Positions 55,046-63,792 of a DNA stretch of 64,000 nt are shown here, in pieces. Position 1 is the first letter of the stretch. Each line of letters begins with the position of its first letter. The notes beneath the pieces were generated by a model that saw nothing but the letters and a program-made list of their open reading frames with translations, ran no database searches and was not told where the DNA came from. The stretch comes from Achromobacter sp. UMC46 (GTDB lineage Bacteria > Pseudomonadota > Gammaproteobacteria > Burkholderiales > Burkholderiaceae_B). The position numbers were made by a program, and so were the translations under genes. Where the stretch lies: positions 111,079-175,078 of the forward strand of contig NZ_LZZS01000031.1 of the NCBI RefSeq assembly GCF_014170335.1, in the 5' to 3' direction.

Positions 55046-56398
55046 TCATTCGCGGCCGCCAAGGAAGGCGCCTTGCTGTTCCAGTTGGGCCTGCAGGGAC
55101 GCAACGGGCAAGTCTGCCGGTGCGATGCCGGCGCGCAGCGCCATTGCCGCCGCGGTGCCCGCGGCCTCGCCCATGACGAAGCAACTGCCGCTGACGCGCG
55201 CGGCCGACTGGCCTTCGTGCGTCATGGACGCGCAGCGGCCGGCCACCAGCACGTTGTCCGCCACGCCCGGGCCGCGCTTGGGCACCATCATCCGGAATGG
55301 CAGCTGGTTGTAGCCACGCGATTCGGGGATGGGCGGCCACATCCATTGCACGTCGCCCGCCGTGTGCATTTCCAAGGGCCAGCCGTTCACGCCGATGCTG
55401 TCGTCGAAGTCGGCGCAGCCCAGCACGTGTTCGCGGGTCAGCACGGCTTCGCCCACGATGCGGCGGGTTTCGCGGATGCCCAGCTGCGGGGCGATGTCCA
55501 GCACATACGCATTCTCGAAACCCGGCACCTTGGCGCGCAGGAAGGCCAGGTACTGCATGATCTGGCGGCGGCCTTCCAGTTCGCCGGCCGACAAGGACCC
55601 GGCGTCGGTGCCGTCGGCCGCGCTGCCGTCGGCATTGGCCAGTTGCGTGACGTTGACGCGCCATTCGTAGTCGTGCTTTTGCGGACGCACGATGGCGCCC
55701 CGGCGCGGGAACGTGAATTCACCGCTGGCCGCAGCCTGGTCCATCAAGAGGGGAATGGTCTTCCAGGCTTCCTGGGCACGCGCGCCGTCCACGTTGCCCA
55801 CCTTGAACATCAGCGTGGGGTAGAGCATGTGGCCGTGTTCGTCGCCCTTTTCGAACGGCAGGCCGCCCCATTGCGCGATGTCGGCGTCGCCCGAGCAGTC
55901 GACGAACACCTTGGCGCGCACGGCGCAGCGGCCGGACTTGGTCTCCAGGAACAACGCGTCCACGCGGCCGTGGTCGTCGCGCGCCAGACCGGTGGCCAGG
56001 GCGTGGAAAAGCACGTGTGCGCCGCTGTCCTGCACCAATCCGTCGGCCGCGCATTTGAAGGCCGAGATGTCGTAGGCCTGGGCGTGGATCTTGCCCAGGA
56101 TCAGATGCGGATCGTTCAACCCGTCCATCGCGCGCATGCGGTCCAGAAGATCGTTGGTCATGCCGTGCACCACCTGGCGGATGTCGCCATGGATGTTGGC
56201 GTGCAGGCCGCAGAAGTTGGACACGCCAGCGGCCGTGCCCATGCCGCCCAGGAAGCCGTAGCGTTCCACCAGCAGCACGCGGGCGCCGTTGCGCGCGGCG
56301 CTGGCGGCGGCCAGCACGCCGGCGGGGCCGCCGCCCAGCACTACGACGTCGTATTCGCCGTAGATCGGGACCTGGCGGGCGGGTTCGTTGATGACCAT
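55046..56398 (-). CDS. FAD-dependent oxidoreductase
   Basis: A 450-residue flavoprotein of the FAD-oxidoreductase group (PF12831-like). N-terminal FAD motif YDVVVLGGGPAGVLAAASAARNGARVLLVERYGFLGGMGTAAGVSNFCG and a second nucleotide region KVFVDCSGDADIAQWGGLPFEKGDEHGHM. C-terminal ADNVLVAGRCASMTHEGQSAARVSGSCFVMGEAAGTAAAMAL closes the FAD site. ATG 56398 has AAGGAGA upstream. The function is unknown. Position between a Bug receptor and the 3-hydroxybenzoate hydroxylase suggests that it oxidises a precursor of the aromatic route. Confidence 0.88.
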   Translation of the reverse strand: MVINEPARQVPIYGEYDVVVLGGGPAGVLAAASAARNGARVLLVERYGFLGGMGTAAGVSNFCGLHANIHGDIRQVVHGMTNDLLDRMRAMDGLNDPHLILGKIHAQAYDISAFKCAADGLVQDSGAHVLFHALATGLARDDHGRVDALFLETKSGRCAVRAKVFVDCSGDADIAQWGGLPFEKGDEHGHMLYPTLMFKVGNVDGARAQEAWKTIPLLMDQAAASGEFTFPRRGAIVRPQKHDYEWRVNVTQLANADGSAADGTDAGSLSAGELEGRRQIMQYLAFLRAKVPGFENAYVLDIAPQLGIRETRRIVGEAVLTREHVLGCADFDDSIGVNGWPLEMHTAGDVQWMWPPIPESRGYNQLPFRMMVPKRGPGVADNVLVAGRCASMTHEGQSAARVSGSCFVMGEAAGTAAAMALRAGIAPADLPVASLQAQLEQQGAFLGGRE

Positions 56399-56442
56399 CT
56401 GATTCTCCTTGCTTGTCGTGCGTCGCGGGCGGGCCCGGCGTG

Positions 56443-57444
56443 TCACTGGCCCTTGATGCCCAGTTTCTTGATCAGGGGTTCCCAGCGCTTCAACTCGTCG
56501 TCCATGTAAGCGCGGAATTCAGCGGGGGTGCCGCCGACCGGATCCATGAACTGCGCTTGCAGCCGCTTGGCGACGTCGGGGTCGCGGATCGCCTGGATCA
56601 GCGCATCGGACAGCTTCTTCCGGATATCGGCCGGAACCTTGGACGACACCACGAAGCCGATCCACGCCGACCCTTCGATACCAGGCACGCCAACTTCGGC
56701 CAGCGTCGGGATGTCGGGCAACAGCGCGGAACGCTTGGACGAGGTGACGGCCAGGGCTTTCAGCCGCCCGTCCTTGACCATCGGCATGACGGCGATGGGA
56801 GGCAGCGCCGCGAACTGCGTATCGCCCGACAGCAGCGAGGTCAGCGCGGCGGGCGACGAGGGGTAGGGCACATGGGTCGCGCGCGCGCCGATCTGCTGCA
56901 GCAGCAGTTCGACGGCCAGATGGGAAACGGTGCCCGCGCCCGGCGACGGGAAGTTGTACTTGTCAGGGTTCTGCTTTAGCGCATCCAGCAATTGGCCCAC
57001 GGTGCCGATGCCGGCAGAAGCGGGCACGACCAGCACGTTGGGCTGGTGCACGGCCAGCGTCAGCGGCGACAGGTCGGTCGCGGGCGCATAGGGCAGCTTG
57101 TCGAACAGCAGCGTGTTGTTCACCAGGGGGCCGGTGATGGATACGCCGAAGGTGTAGCCGTCGGGCTTGGCGTTGGCGATGGCGAAGGTGCCGATGTTGC
57201 CGCTGGCGCCCGGCTTGTTTTCGATGACGATGGTCTGGCCCAGGATGGCGCCGGCCTTCTCGCCGACGATGCGGGCGACCTGGTCGGGGCTGGAGCCGGG
57301 GCCGAAGGGCACGATGGCTTTCAGCGGTTGCGTGGGCCACGCGTCGGCGGCCTGCGCCGCCAGCGGCGCGGTGGCGGCCAGCCCCAGCATCAGGGCGCGC
57401 GCCGCCACGCGGCGGGCCAGCGTCAGCGGACGGGACTTATTCAT
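56443..57444 (-). CDS. Bug family substrate-binding protein
   Basis: A 333-residue tripartite-tricarboxylate-type receptor. Signal segment RRVAARALMLGLAATAPLAAQA, then TQPLKAIVPFGPGSSPDQVARIVGEKAGAILGQTIVIENKPGASGNIGTFAIANAKPDGYTF. FPSPGAGTVSHLAVELLLQQIGARATHVPYPSSPAALTSLLSGDTQFAAL follows. Its start overlaps the chorismate-mutase-like gene stop by 8 bases. It probably captures an aromatic acid for this operon. TctAB partners are not in the window. Confidence 0.93.
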   Translation of the reverse strand: MNKSRPLTLARRVAARALMLGLAATAPLAAQAADAWPTQPLKAIVPFGPGSSPDQVARIVGEKAGAILGQTIVIENKPGASGNIGTFAIANAKPDGYTFGVSITGPLVNNTLLFDKLPYAPATDLSPLTLAVHQPNVLVVPASAGIGTVGQLLDALKQNPDKYNFPSPGAGTVSHLAVELLLQQIGARATHVPYPSSPAALTSLLSGDTQFAALPPIAVMPMVKDGRLKALAVTSSKRSALLPDIPTLAEVGVPGIEGSAWIGFVVSSKVPADIRKKLSDALIQAIRDPDVAKRLQAQFMDPVGGTPAEFRAYMDDELKRWEPLIKKLGIKGQ

Positions 57445-57826
57445 GCGTGTCTCCCACGTCTTTCATGGTGTTGAAGTAGGTTTGCTCGTTGGCGATGAAG
57501 GCGGCGACCATCGCGCGATAGGCCGCGTCCACCACTTGCTCAAGATTCTCGAAGCCGCGGTTGTGGCGTTGAGCCAGCGCGCGCGCCTTGTCGAACACCT
57601 GGGCCTGGCGCGCGGGCGCGCTGACCTGGAACGCGTCCCGCTTGAAGCGCGCGGCGTCCTTCACGTACATGGCGCGCTCGGCGATCAGGCGCACGATCTC
57701 GTCGTCCAGCCGGTCGATGTTGGCGCGTACCTCGGCCAGGTCGGCGCACAGGGGGCGGTAGGCCGGGTCGGTGTATTCGCGCAGCGGCGCGCCGCGGGTA
57801 TCGGGTTCTTGCATGGGCGTCGTCAT
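57437..57826 (-). CDS. Chorismate mutase (AroQ) fold protein
   Basis: A 129-residue all-helical protein. VRANIDRLDDEIVRLIAERAMYVKDAARFKRDAFQVSAPARQAQVFDKARALAQRHNRG follows the AroQ pattern, with Arg at the start of helix 1, LIAER and YVKDAARFK supplying active-site type residues, and ENLEQVVDAAYRAMVAAFIANEQTYF as the last helix. It overlaps the neighbouring Bug receptor (8 bases) and the GST gene (ATGA at 57823-57826). In a gentisate operon it is out of place for phenylalanine/tyrosine synthesis. It could be an isochorismate pyruvate-lyase (PchB) type or act on a related enolpyruvyl ether. Confidence 0.85.
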   Translation of the reverse strand: MTTPMQEPDTRGAPLREYTDPAYRPLCADLAEVRANIDRLDDEIVRLIAERAMYVKDAARFKRDAFQVSAPARQAQVFDKARALAQRHNRGFENLEQVVDAAYRAMVAAFIANEQTYFNTMKDVGDTHE

Positions 57827-58461
57827 TGGGTGTGGTCGGGTTGGCGTGCGGGCGCGGCTTGCTGGAATGCGGGCTGCGCGTTGCAGTGGTCGAAGATCCG
57901 CAGGATGCGCGGGTAGGCGGACAGGTCGCAGCCCATCCGCTGCGCGTTGGCCACTTGCGGCACCAGGCAGCAATCGGCCAGCGTGGGCGCGTCGCCGAAG
58001 CAATACGGGCCATGCCCGTGGCGCGCCAGCAGTTCCTCGACCGCCGTCAGGCCTTCGCGGATCCAGTGGTGGTACCAGGCGGTCTTCTGTTCGTCGGTGG
58101 CGCCCAGCACATCCTGCAGATAGCGCAGGATGCGCATGTTGTTGACGGGGTGGATGTCGCAGGAAATGGCGTCGGACAGTTCCAGCACGCGGGCGCGGGC
58201 CACAGTGCCGGCCGGGATCAGGCGGGGCTCGGGATGCGTGGCGTCCAGGTAGTCGATGATGGCGAGCGACTGCGACAGCCGGATGTCGCCATCGGCCAGC
58301 AGCGGCACGCCCGCCGACGGGTTCTGGGCCACATAGCCGGCGGCGCGCTGTTCCTGCTTGCGCAGGTTCACGGGCAGATACTCGTAAGGCAGGCCCTTGA
58401 GCGCCAGCGCGATGCGCACGCGGTAAGAGGTCGAGCTGTTGAAGAAGCTGTGGAGTTGCAT
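57823..58461 (-). CDS. Maleylpyruvate isomerase, zeta-class glutathione S-transferase
   Basis: A 212-residue GST. The zeta motif SSTSYRVRIALALKG (residues ~9-23) and NPSAGVPLLADGDIRLSQSLAIIDYLD are clear, followed by the helical C-terminal domain (CDIHPVNNMRILRYLQ). With glutathione it isomerises maleylpyruvate to fumarylpyruvate, the middle step of gentisate breakdown. Co-localisation with gentisate dioxygenase and the fumarylpyruvate hydrolase settles the role over maleylacetoacetate isomerase. Confidence 0.9.
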   Translation of the reverse strand: MQLHSFFNSSTSYRVRIALALKGLPYEYLPVNLRKQEQRAAGYVAQNPSAGVPLLADGDIRLSQSLAIIDYLDATHPEPRLIPAGTVARARVLELSDAISCDIHPVNNMRILRYLQDVLGATDEQKTAWYHHWIREGLTAVEELLARHGHGPYCFGDAPTLADCCLVPQVANAQRMGCDLSAYPRILRIFDHCNAQPAFQQAAPARQPDHTQ

Positions 58462-58506
58462 GGAGTGTGCGTCGGTGGGGGCGGAGGGTCGGGGTAGGCT
58501 GCGGCG

Positions 58507-59472
58507 TTATTCGGCCGTGATGCCCGTGCGGGCGACGATGTCGTCCCAGCGCTTGGCGTCGCGGGCGATGAGGGCGCCGAAATCGGCGGGCGCGGAGGTC
58601 GCGGGAACCATGCCTTGCGCGTCGAAGGCGGCGGCGGTGGCCGGCGTCTTGAGGATGGCGTTGATTTCCCGGTTCATGCGGTCGACGATGGCCGGCGGCG
58701 TGCCCTGGGGGGCCAGCACGCCGTACCACATATCCACATCGGCGCCTTGCAGGCCGGCCTCTGTCAGCGTGGGCGTGTCGGGCAGTTGCGGCAGGCGCTT
58801 CGGGCTGCCCGTGGCGATCACTTTCAGCTTGCCTGCCTTGATTTGCGGCAGTGCCACGTGCACGGGCAGGAACATGTAGTCCAGGCGGCCACCGAGCATG
58901 TCCGTGACGGCGCCCGCCGTGCCCTTGTAGGGCACATGCAGCATGGCCGTGTGCGTGCGGTCCAGGAACAGCGCCATCGACAGGTGGTGCGGCGTGCCCA
59001 CGCCAGGCGTACCGTAACTGAGCTTGCCCGGCGCGGCGCTGGCGGCGCGCACCACGTCGTCGACAGTGTTGGCGGGGTTGGACGGATGCGTGACCAGCAG
59101 CAGGGAACCCCACGACGTCAGGCCGACCGGCGAAAAGTCCTTTTGCGGGTCGAAGCGCAGCTTGCCCTTGTAGAGGCTGGCGTTCATGACGAAGGTGTTC
59201 ACCGTCACCAGGAAGGTGTAGCCGTCGCCGTCGGCGCGCGCGACCTTTTCGCTGCCGATGTTGCCGCTGGCGCCGGCCAGGTTTTCCACCACGACCGGCT
59301 GGCCCAGCGTGCGGGGCAGGCTTGCCGCCAGTTGCCGCGCGATCAGGTCGATGCCCGTGCCCGGCGTGAACGGGACGACCAGCGTGATGGGCCGCTCCGG
59401 CCATGCCGCCTGGCTGGCGGCGGCCGTGAACGCCAGGACCGCGGCGCCAACAAGGCGTATGAACTTGTTCAT
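58507..59472 (-). CDS. Bug family substrate-binding protein
   Basis: A 321-residue receptor: signal peptide MNKFIRLVGAAVLAFTAAASQA, then WPERPITLVVPFTPGTGIDLIARQLAASLPRTLGQPVVVENLAGASGNIGSEKVARADGDGYTF and YGTPGVGTPHHLSMALFLDRTHTAMLHVPYKGTAGAVTDMLGG. Second Bug receptor of the aromatic operon, between the GST and the second monooxygenase genes. ATG 59472 was chosen; the frame opens at 59532. Confidence 0.93.
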   Translation of the reverse strand: MNKFIRLVGAAVLAFTAAASQAAWPERPITLVVPFTPGTGIDLIARQLAASLPRTLGQPVVVENLAGASGNIGSEKVARADGDGYTFLVTVNTFVMNASLYKGKLRFDPQKDFSPVGLTSWGSLLLVTHPSNPANTVDDVVRAASAAPGKLSYGTPGVGTPHHLSMALFLDRTHTAMLHVPYKGTAGAVTDMLGGRLDYMFLPVHVALPQIKAGKLKVIATGSPKRLPQLPDTPTLTEAGLQGADVDMWYGVLAPQGTPPAIVDRMNREINAILKTPATAAAFDAQGMVPATSAPADFGALIARDAKRWDDIVARTGITAE

Positions 59473-59549
59473 GGTTTGTCTCCTGTTCCTGTCACCGGTC
59501 ATGCGCCGGTTTGTTGTCAGCGGCGGGCGCAATGCCGCGCCCGTCCGCC

Positions 59550-60809
59550 TTACACGTAGGGCGCCCGGGCTTTCAGCGCCACGGGGTCGAAGCCGGCCAC
59601 CTGCTTGTAGCGCCGCGACATGCCTTCCAGTTCGTCGCGGCTGATCACGTCTTCGATGTGCGCATACGGCCGGTCGGCGGACCGTTCATGCACCTCGCGC
59701 AGGATGGCGTCGGGCGGATTGCTGCGGTTGGTCAGGACCACGCGGGTGGTGGCCTCCACCCGGGCGCGGTCGTAAGCCTGCAATGCGTCAGGGGTCAGCC
59801 CCTGGCGCTTCAATTGGCCGGTCAGGTAGCGGGCGTCGACCACGGCCTGGCCCGCGCCATTCGAGCCGCGGGGGACCATCGGGTGGGCCGCGTCGCCCAG
59901 CAAGGTCATGCGGCCCGCAGTCCAGGTCGGCAAGGGATCCTGGTCCACCATCGGGTACTCCAGGATGGCGTCTGCGTCCTGGATCAGGCGCGCGACATCC
60001 AGCCAGTCGAAGTGCCAGTCGGAAAATGCGGGAAAGAAATCCTCCAGCCGGCCGCTGCGGTTCCAGTCGCGCACGGCGGGTTCGGCGGCTTCGATCTCGG
60101 CCACCCAGTTCACCAGCTGGTTGCCGTCGGCGTCGATGTTGTCGCGGATGGGATAGATGACCATTTTCCCCGTGGACAGCCAGCCCGCCCGGACCATGCT
60201 GGCGCCGGACAGGAACGGCTTGCATCGCGTCGTGCCGCGCCACATGTTCACGCCGGAGTACCGGGGTGCGCCTTCTTGCGGATAGCGCTGCTTGCGCAGC
60301 GCCGAGTGGATGCCGTCGCAGCCGACCGCGATGCGTCCGCGGACGGGGGCGAGCGCGTTGCCGTGGTTGTCCTGGAAGCGGGCCGTGACGGTGTCGGCGT
60401 CTTGTTCGACGCCGGTGCAGCGCGCGTTCACGGTCACGCTGTCGTCGCCCAGGCGTTGCCGCACGGCCGCCAGCAGCGCCATTTGCAGGTCGCCGCGATG
60501 AATGGAGTATTGGGGCCAGTCGTAGCCTGCGTCCAGGCCGGCGGGCTCGCCGTAGATGAACTGGCCGTGGCGCGTATAGAAGACGGATTCGCGCGTGCGC
60601 ACGGCGATCGGGTCCAGCGCGGGCAGCAGGCCCAATTCATCCAGTTCGCGCGTGGCGTGCGGCAGCAGGTTGATGCCGACGCCCAGCGGCTTGATCTCGG
60701 ACACGGCCTCGTAGACGCGGCAGGCGATGCCGGCTTGGTGCAGGCTCAGCGCCAGCACCAGGCCGCCCACCCCCGCGCCCACGATGATCACATCGGTGTC
60801 GTATCGCAT
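59550..60809 (-). CDS. FAD-dependent monooxygenase, PhzS-like
   Basis: A 419-residue class A flavoprotein monooxygenase. FAD motif DVIIVGAGVGGLVLALSLHQAGI, CDGIHSALRKQ (DG motif) and GRMTLLGDAAHPMVPRGSNGAGQAVVDARYL. KPLGVGINLLPHATRELDELGL and GVNMWRGTTR are features of the PhzS-like flavin-dependent oxidoreductase group. It differs clearly from the 3-hydroxybenzoate hydroxylase downstream. It should hydroxylate or decarboxylatively hydroxylate another aromatic acid. It follows the fumarylpyruvate hydrolase with a 2-base gap. Confidence 0.88.
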   Translation of the reverse strand: MRYDTDVIIVGAGVGGLVLALSLHQAGIACRVYEAVSEIKPLGVGINLLPHATRELDELGLLPALDPIAVRTRESVFYTRHGQFIYGEPAGLDAGYDWPQYSIHRGDLQMALLAAVRQRLGDDSVTVNARCTGVEQDADTVTARFQDNHGNALAPVRGRIAVGCDGIHSALRKQRYPQEGAPRYSGVNMWRGTTRCKPFLSGASMVRAGWLSTGKMVIYPIRDNIDADGNQLVNWVAEIEAAEPAVRDWNRSGRLEDFFPAFSDWHFDWLDVARLIQDADAILEYPMVDQDPLPTWTAGRMTLLGDAAHPMVPRGSNGAGQAVVDARYLTGQLKRQGLTPDALQAYDRARVEATTRVVLTNRSNPPDAILREVHERSADRPYAHIEDVISRDELEGMSRRYKQVAGFDPVALKARAPYV

Positions 60810-60811
60810 GC

Positions 60812-61510
60812 TTAGACCATCCGCACGCTGAGCGTGCCCAGGCCATCCACGCCGCCGACCATCGTGTCGCCGCGCACGACCGGCCCCACGCCTTCCGGCG
60901 TGCCCGTGTAGATCAGGTCGCCCGCTTCCAGGCGGAAATACCTGGACAGGTACGCGATGGTTTCCGCGACGGACCAGATCAGCTTGCCGATGTCGCTGCG
61001 TTGCTTATCCGTGCCGTTGACCTGCAGCCAGATGGCGGCCTGGCCGATGCCGGTGGCCGACCCGGCGGGGTGCAGCGGGCCGATGGGGGCGCTGTGGTCG
61101 AAGGCTTTGCCCAGTTCCCACGGGCGGCCGGCCTCGCGCATTTTCATCTGCAGGTCGCGCCGCGTCATGTCCAGGCCCACGGCGTAGCCCCAGACATGGT
61201 TCAGCGCGTCATCCACCGCGATATCGGCGCCGCCTTTGCCGATGGCCGCGACCAGCTCGATCTCGTAATGCAGGTTGGCGGTCTCGGGCGGGTACGGCAG
61301 GTCCAGCGTCTGGCCGTCGGCGACCGGCACGACCGCATCGGCGGGCTTGCAGAAGAAGAACGGCGGTTCACGGTCCGGGTCGAAGCCCATTTCGCGGGCG
61401 TGGGCGGCGTAGTTGCGGCCCACGCAGTACACGCGGCGAACGGGAAAGGCGTCCTGGCTGCCGTCGATGGGCACGGAGACGGGGGCGGCGGGAGCAAACA
61501 CGAAAGGCAT
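60812..61510 (-). CDS. Fumarylpyruvate hydrolase (FAH family)
   Basis: A 232-residue FAH-fold hydrolase. CVGRNYAAHAREMG, PPFFFCKPADAVV, metal ligands in LHYEIELVAAIGKGG (Glu-x-Glu), GLDMTRRDLQ and the C-terminal IYTGTPEGVGPVVRGD are conserved. It splits fumarylpyruvate into fumarate and pyruvate, the last step of the gentisate route. Located right after gentisate dioxygenase (87-bp gap with short GCGCACCGG repeats). Confidence 0.93.
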   Translation of the reverse strand: MPFVFAPAAPVSVPIDGSQDAFPVRRVYCVGRNYAAHAREMGFDPDREPPFFFCKPADAVVPVADGQTLDLPYPPETANLHYEIELVAAIGKGGADIAVDDALNHVWGYAVGLDMTRRDLQMKMREAGRPWELGKAFDHSAPIGPLHPAGSATGIGQAAIWLQVNGTDKQRSDIGKLIWSVAETIAYLSRYFRLEAGDLIYTGTPEGVGPVVRGDTMVGGVDGLGTLSVRMV

Positions 61511-61597
61511 GGATCACCCTTGGGGAGACGAAAGGGAAAAATGGAAAGCCGGATAGCGCACCGGGTAGCGCACCGGATAACGCGCGCGGCGCCGGGT

Positions 61598-62674
61598 TCA
61601 GCCGACGCGTTCTTCGCGCCACAGGCCCAGCGCGTCCTGCACGGGGCGGTCCGAATAGCTGAACAGCGTGGCGTCTTCCAGCGCGGCCAGTTGCACGGGC
61701 AGCCAGGACGGCGCCACGAAGACGTCGCGCGGGCCGAAATGGAATTCCTGGTCGCCGATGCGCGCGGTGCCGCGCCCTTCCACCACGCTGTAGACCGTGG
61801 AGTCGGTGCTGCGGGTGGTCTTGCCCTGGAAGCCGGCGGGCAGCAGCTGCATGAACGTGGCCATCGTCGGCATGGGGTAGCCGCCCGTGGCCGGGTTCAG
61901 GTAGCGCAGTTTCACGCCGTCCCAGGGGTCCAGTTCCCCGTGGCGGTACAGGGCGTCCAGCGCTTCGCGGCTGCGTTCGTAGGGGTAGTTGAAGATGGGC
62001 GACGTGCCGCTTGAAACGTGATGGCGCACCGGCGCCATGTTGTGGCCGAAGCGGGCCATGCTGTCGCCTTCGGGCCGCGTGACGGGCTGGGTGGCGTGGG
62101 GGTAGTTTTCGGCGAAGCCGGCGTCCAGGAAGCGCAGCAGCGGGATGTCCAGACCGTCCAGCCACACGACGGGCTCGCCGCCTTCCGCCGTTTCGGCGTT
62201 GCCGTGGTCGTGCCAGGTCCAGGACGGCGTGATGATGAAGTCGCCCGGGTGCATGGTGGTGCGTTCGCCGTTCACGGCCGTGTAGGCGCCCCGGCCTTCG
62301 ACGATGAAGCGCAGCGCCGATTGCGTGTGGCGGTGGCTGGGCGCGATCTCGCCGGGCAGGATCAATTGCAGGCCGGCGTACAGGCTTTGCGTGATGCTGG
62401 CCTGGCCCGGCAGGCCGGGGTTCTCCAGGATCAGGACGCGGCGCACGGCTTCTTCGGCGGTGATCAGCGAACCCGACGCCATCACGTCGTCGCGCACGTC
62501 GTCGTATTTCCAGAGGGCCGGCACGCAGCGCGGGGCGGGCTGGCGGGGAACCAGATTGTGCAGGGACTCCCACAGGGGAGCCATGTGCTTCTTGGCGATG
62601 CGCGCGTAATAGGCGGCGCGATCAGCGGCGCGGTCGGCGTCGTGATCCGCGCCGGCGGTGTGGCCGTCGGGCAT
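61598..62674 (-). CDS. Gentisate 1,2-dioxygenase
   Basis: A 358-residue bicupin Fe(II) ring-cleavage dioxygenase. The N-terminal cupin carries the metal-type residues in [19 protein letters not shown] and [10 protein letters not shown]; the second cupin is [28 protein letters not shown]. It opens gentisate between C1 and C2 to maleylpyruvate. Length and start ([39 protein letters not shown]) are typical of bacterial gentisate dioxygenases. First gene of the operon, facing a LysR regulator. Confidence 0.95.
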   Translation of the reverse strand: MPDGHTAGADHDADRAADRAAYYARIAKKHMAPLWESLHNLVPRQPAPRCVPALWKYDDVRDDVMASGSLITAEEAVRRVLILENPGLPGQASITQSLYAGLQLILPGEIAPSHRHTQSALRFIVEGRGAYTAVNGERTTMHPGDFIITPSWTWHDHGNAETAEGGEPVVWLDGLDIPLLRFLDAGFAENYPHATQPVTRPEGDSMARFGHNMAPVRHHVSSGTSPIFNYPYERSREALDALYRHGELDPWDGVKLRYLNPATGGYPMPTMATFMQLLPAGFQGKTTRSTDSTVYSVVEGRGTARIGDQEFHFGPRDVFVAPSWLPVQLAALEDATLFSYSDRPVQDALGLWREERVG

Positions 62675-62782
62675 GGTTGTCTCCAGTATGTCCGGCTGGT
62701 GCCGGCTTCTACGGGTGGCCGCCGCGTGGGTCGCGGCTGGTCCAGATATGAAGACGATTATGCGTAAGCAGCTATGTGTTTA

Positions 62783-62795
62783 ATAATGAAATTAT
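62783..62795. promoter_or_regulatory. Candidate LysR site for the gentisate operon
   Basis: ATAAT-GAA-ATTAT is a 13-bp inverted repeat in the AT-rich divergent gap (62675-62856). Two CATACGA copies (62805-62811 and about 62823-62829) lie further toward the lysR start. Positions suit binding by the adjacent LysR protein. Confidence 0.5.
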
Positions 62796-62856
62796 CTTAT
62801 TATCCATACGAATAACAATATACATACGAGACAACCTCCATCCGACGAGGGCCCGC

Positions 62857-63792
62857 ATGGACTGGACCCACCGCCTGCGGCTGCGCAATCTGAAGATGCT
62901 GCTCAGCCTGGCGCAGACCCGCAACATCAGCCATTCGGCCGCGATGCTCAACACCACGCAGCCGGGTTTGTCGAAGTGGCTGAAAGACCTGGAAGACGAT
63001 ATCGGCCTGCCGCTGTTCGAGCGCCACGCGCGCGGCCTGCGTCCGACGCCGCACGGCGATGTGCTGATCGCCCACGCCCAGCGGGTCGAGTCGCAGATGG
63101 ACCGCGCCAGCGCCGACATGGCCGCGCTGCGTGAAGGCGGCGGCGGCCGGGTGGTGATCGGCGCGTCAGGCGCGTCGGCCTCCGACACGGTGCCGCTGGC
63201 GGTGATGAAGCTGCTGGAACGCATGCCGCAAGCGCGCGTGAAACTCGTCGAAGGCACGACGGACCGCTTGCTGGCACAACTGGCCCAAGGCGACCTGGAC
63301 ATCGTCGTGGGCCGCTCGGCGCCCGAACACCACGACCCCGCCATCCGCTTCGAAGCGCTGTACCTGGAACCGATCCATCTGGTGGCGCGCCCGCGCCATC
63401 CGCTGTTCGCCATCGAGCAGCCCGGCTGGCAGGACCTGCTGTCGTACCGGTGGATCCTGTGGCCCAAGGGCACGCCTATCCGCAATGCGGTGGACGCCGC
63501 GCTGGCGGCGGCGGGGCAAGCGCCGCCGCCGGACCATGTGGAGTCGAATTCGGTCACGATCAACCTCACGCTGATCAACAACAGCGACATGATCGGCGTG
63601 GCCTCGCACCGCGCGGCGCTGCGGTTTTCGCAGATGCGGGCGATGCGGATCATCCCGGTGCGGCTGTCGGGCTTTGGATCCGTGGCGATGTATTGGCGTG
63701 AAGATGCCTTCAGGCCGCTGGCGGTGCAGGAAGCGATGGCGGCCTTGCGCAACACGGTGGCGGAACACGCGCCGGGCGTGACAAGGCTGTGA
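62857..63792 (+). CDS. LysR family transcriptional regulator of the gentisate operon
   Basis: A 311-residue LysR protein. The winged helix is MDWTHRLRLRNLKMLLSLAQTRNISHSAAMLNTTQPGLSKWLKDLEDDIGLPLFERHARGLRPTPHG, followed by an effector domain from ~95 (GRVVIGASGASASDTVPLAVMKLLERMP). ATG 62857 was chosen; the frame opens at 62776. Divergent position implies that it controls the operon below, probably responding to gentisate or an aromatic acid. Its stop overlaps the next ATG. Confidence 0.92.
   Translation: MDWTHRLRLRNLKMLLSLAQTRNISHSAAMLNTTQPGLSKWLKDLEDDIGLPLFERHARGLRPTPHGDVLIAHAQRVESQMDRASADMAALREGGGGRVVIGASGASASDTVPLAVMKLLERMPQARVKLVEGTTDRLLAQLAQGDLDIVVGRSAPEHHDPAIRFEALYLEPIHLVARPRHPLFAIEQPGWQDLLSYRWILWPKGTPIRNAVDAALAAAGQAPPPDHVESNSVTINLTLINNSDMIGVASHRAALRFSQMRAMRIIPVRLSGFGSVAMYWREDAFRPLAVQEAMAALRNTVAEHAPGVTRL

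Noticed and set aside
57827..59404. Long extension of the chorismate-mutase frame
   Set aside because: It crosses the GST and Bug genes in a wrong frame. The ATGA overlap at 57823-57826 gives a natural start.
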